NCBI GenBank assembly: GCA_963779845.1
Contig: CAVZZV010000005.1
Location: 620,001-684,000, forward strand
Reading direction: 5' to 3'
Source: CAVZZV01 sp963779845
GTDB taxonomy: Bacteria; Bacteroidota; Bacteroidia; Bacteroidales; GCA-2748055
Length of the DNA stretch: 64,000 bases
Part shown: one piece after another, positions 63,057-64,000 of the stretch
Layout: each line of letters starts with the position of its first letter
Position numbering within the stretch: position 1 is the stretch's first letter
Notes under the pieces: generated by a model
What the model saw: the letters and a program-made list of their open reading frames with translations, nothing else
Told to the model about the DNA's origin: nothing
Database searches by the model: none
Program-made: the position numbers and the translations under genes

Positions 63057-64000
63057 ATGCAGAATTTTGATGCATCAGGACTTAATGAAGGTATCCTGAA
63101 AGCTATTTCTGATTTAGGTTTTGAAACATTGACCCCCATTCAGGAAAAAACAATCCCTCACCTGTTAAATAATTCTAACGATCTTATTGCCCTGGCCCAG
63201 ACAGGAACGGGGAAAACCGCTGCCTTTGGCCTGCCTATCGTCCAAATGGCGGATCAGGATTCAAAAAAAACTCAGTGCCTTGTCCTTTGCCCGACCCGTG
63301 AATTATGCATGCAAATTTCACGTGATTTTGAAAGTTTCCTAAAATACCAAAAAAACCTCAAAATCGTCGCGGTTTATGGAGGTGCCAGCATTGAAACTCA
63401 AACCAGGGAGCTGGCAGCAGGCGCACAAATTGTGGTTGGAACCCCGGGAAGGGTCCACGACCTGATCAGAAGAAAAAGGTTAAAGGTTGAAGATATACGC
63501 TGGCTTGTTCTCGATGAAGCTGATGAGATGCTCAACATGGGTTTCCGCGACGAGCTGGACGCCATCCTTGAAAATACTCCAAAAGAAAGACAGACCCTTC
63601 TTTTCTCTGCAACCATGCCCCCGGAAATAGGCAATATAGCGAAACGCTATATGCATGATCCGGTTGAAATTTCAGCCGGGAAGAAAAATATCGGAGCAGA
63701 TATGGTGGAACATTTTTATTATATGATCCACGCTAAAGACCGGTACATCGCCCTCAAACGGGTATTGGATATCAATCCGGATATATATGCCATCGTATTT
63801 TGCCGCACCCGTTCCGAAACTAAGGAGGTCGCGGACAAACTAATGCAGGATAACTATAATGCCGATGCGCTTCATGGAGATCTTTCCCAGCCTCAGCGGG
63901 ATTATGTTATGAACCGCTTCAGGAACAAAAGTCTTCAGGTGCTGGTTGCCACTGATGTGGCAGCCCGTGGTCTTGATGTGACGAATCTTACACACGTCAT
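63057..64000 (+). CDS. DEAD-box RNA helicase (3' end outside window)
   Basis: The first 314 codons of an ATP-dependent RNA helicase; the gene runs off the window. Motifs in order: Q motif (FETLTPIQEK), AQTGTGKT (I), PTRELCMQI (Ia), TPGR (Ib), DEAD (II) at VLDEADEML, SAT (III) at LFSATMPP, VFCRTRSE (IV) and TDVAARGLD (V). It belongs to the DeaD/CsdA-like group that remodels ribosome or mRNA structure, often at low temperature; the diagnostic C-terminus is not visible. Confidence 0.95.
   Translation, partial: MQNFDASGLNEGILKAISDLGFETLTPIQEKTIPHLLNNSNDLIALAQTGTGKTAAFGLPIVQMADQDSKKTQCLVLCPTRELCMQISRDFESFLKYQKNLKIVAVYGGASIETQTRELAAGAQIVVGTPGRVHDLIRRKRLKVEDIRWLVLDEADEMLNMGFRDELDAILENTPKERQTLLFSATMPPEIGNIAKRYMHDPVEISAGKKNIGADMVEHFYYMIHAKDRYIALKRVLDINPDIYAIVFCRTRSETKEVADKLMQDNYNADALHGDLSQPQRDYVMNRFRNKSLQVLVATDVAARGLDVTNLTHV

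Overview
The window comes from a Bacteroidota chromosome, probably a glycan-degrading, partly anaerobic member; I cannot name the genus. The support is a Por/T9SS sorting tail, many short lipoprotein signals ending in Cys, promoters of the TAnnTTTG (-7) / TTG (-33) type, three sulfatases, a DUF5107-TPR protein, and xylA/xylB beside an MFS sugar porter. No SusC/SusD pair, integrase, transposase or CRISPR array is visible.

Layout. 1-4.1 kb: tail of a B12-acquisition operon (T9SS-sorted surface protein, BtuB-like receptor with a frameshift, BtuG-like propeller lipoprotein). 4.2-6.9 kb: MarC, a copper nitrite reductase (NirK) behind a strong palindrome, and OsmC. 7-11.3 kb: an arabinofuranosidase relic, a serine hydrolase, a sulfatase and an esterase. 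11.5-20.2 kb: a stress/storage-like block with a DUF2383 protein, a Rho_N-like small protein, a two-domain glycosyltransferase, a GH130 enzyme, an MGH1-like glycoside hydrolase, a membrane-anchored SDR and a VKOR/SPW membrane protein. 20.4-26.6 kb: relic of a DUF5107-TPR gene, sulfatase, GH2 enzyme, DUF1080 lipoprotein. 26.7-28.7 kb: HxlR regulator divergent from an F420-reductase-like protein, then mobA. 29.2-40.1 kb: sugar porter, DUF5107-TPR gene (frameshifted) and sulfatase, facing a xylB-xylA-porter operon.

40.5-42.8 kb is a distinct island: an AT-rich MASE3 histidine kinase, a five-copy ~100-bp tandem repeat of terminator-like hairpins, a 24-bp perfect inverted repeat and tRNA-Pro(TGG). 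43-48.2 kb: a DCC-family protein overlapping prfC, a terminator-like hairpin filling the prfC leader, a membrane protein, a flavoprotein disulfide reductase and an FMN-binding lipoprotein. 48.3-54.9 kb is one pentose-phosphate operon (tkt-rpiB-tal-gnd-zwf) without pgl or rpe. 55.3-64 kb: azurin, a propeller lipoprotein, SodC, a DJ-1/PfpI protein, MgtC, two small proteins (53 and 46 aa), a lipid-anchored TIM-barrel protein, a beta-CASP nuclease, an FkbM methyltransferase and the start of a DEAD-box helicase.

How they fit: the catabolic genes (sulfatases, GH2, GH51 remnant, xylose operon) feed pentoses and hexoses into the pentose-phosphate operon. NirK and azurin form a plausible nitrite-reducing pair. 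The best candidate for a little-described system is the cytoplasmic glycosyltransferase / GH130 / MGH1-like trio, which looks like a make-and-recycle cycle for an intracellular mannoside or other glucan/mannan.
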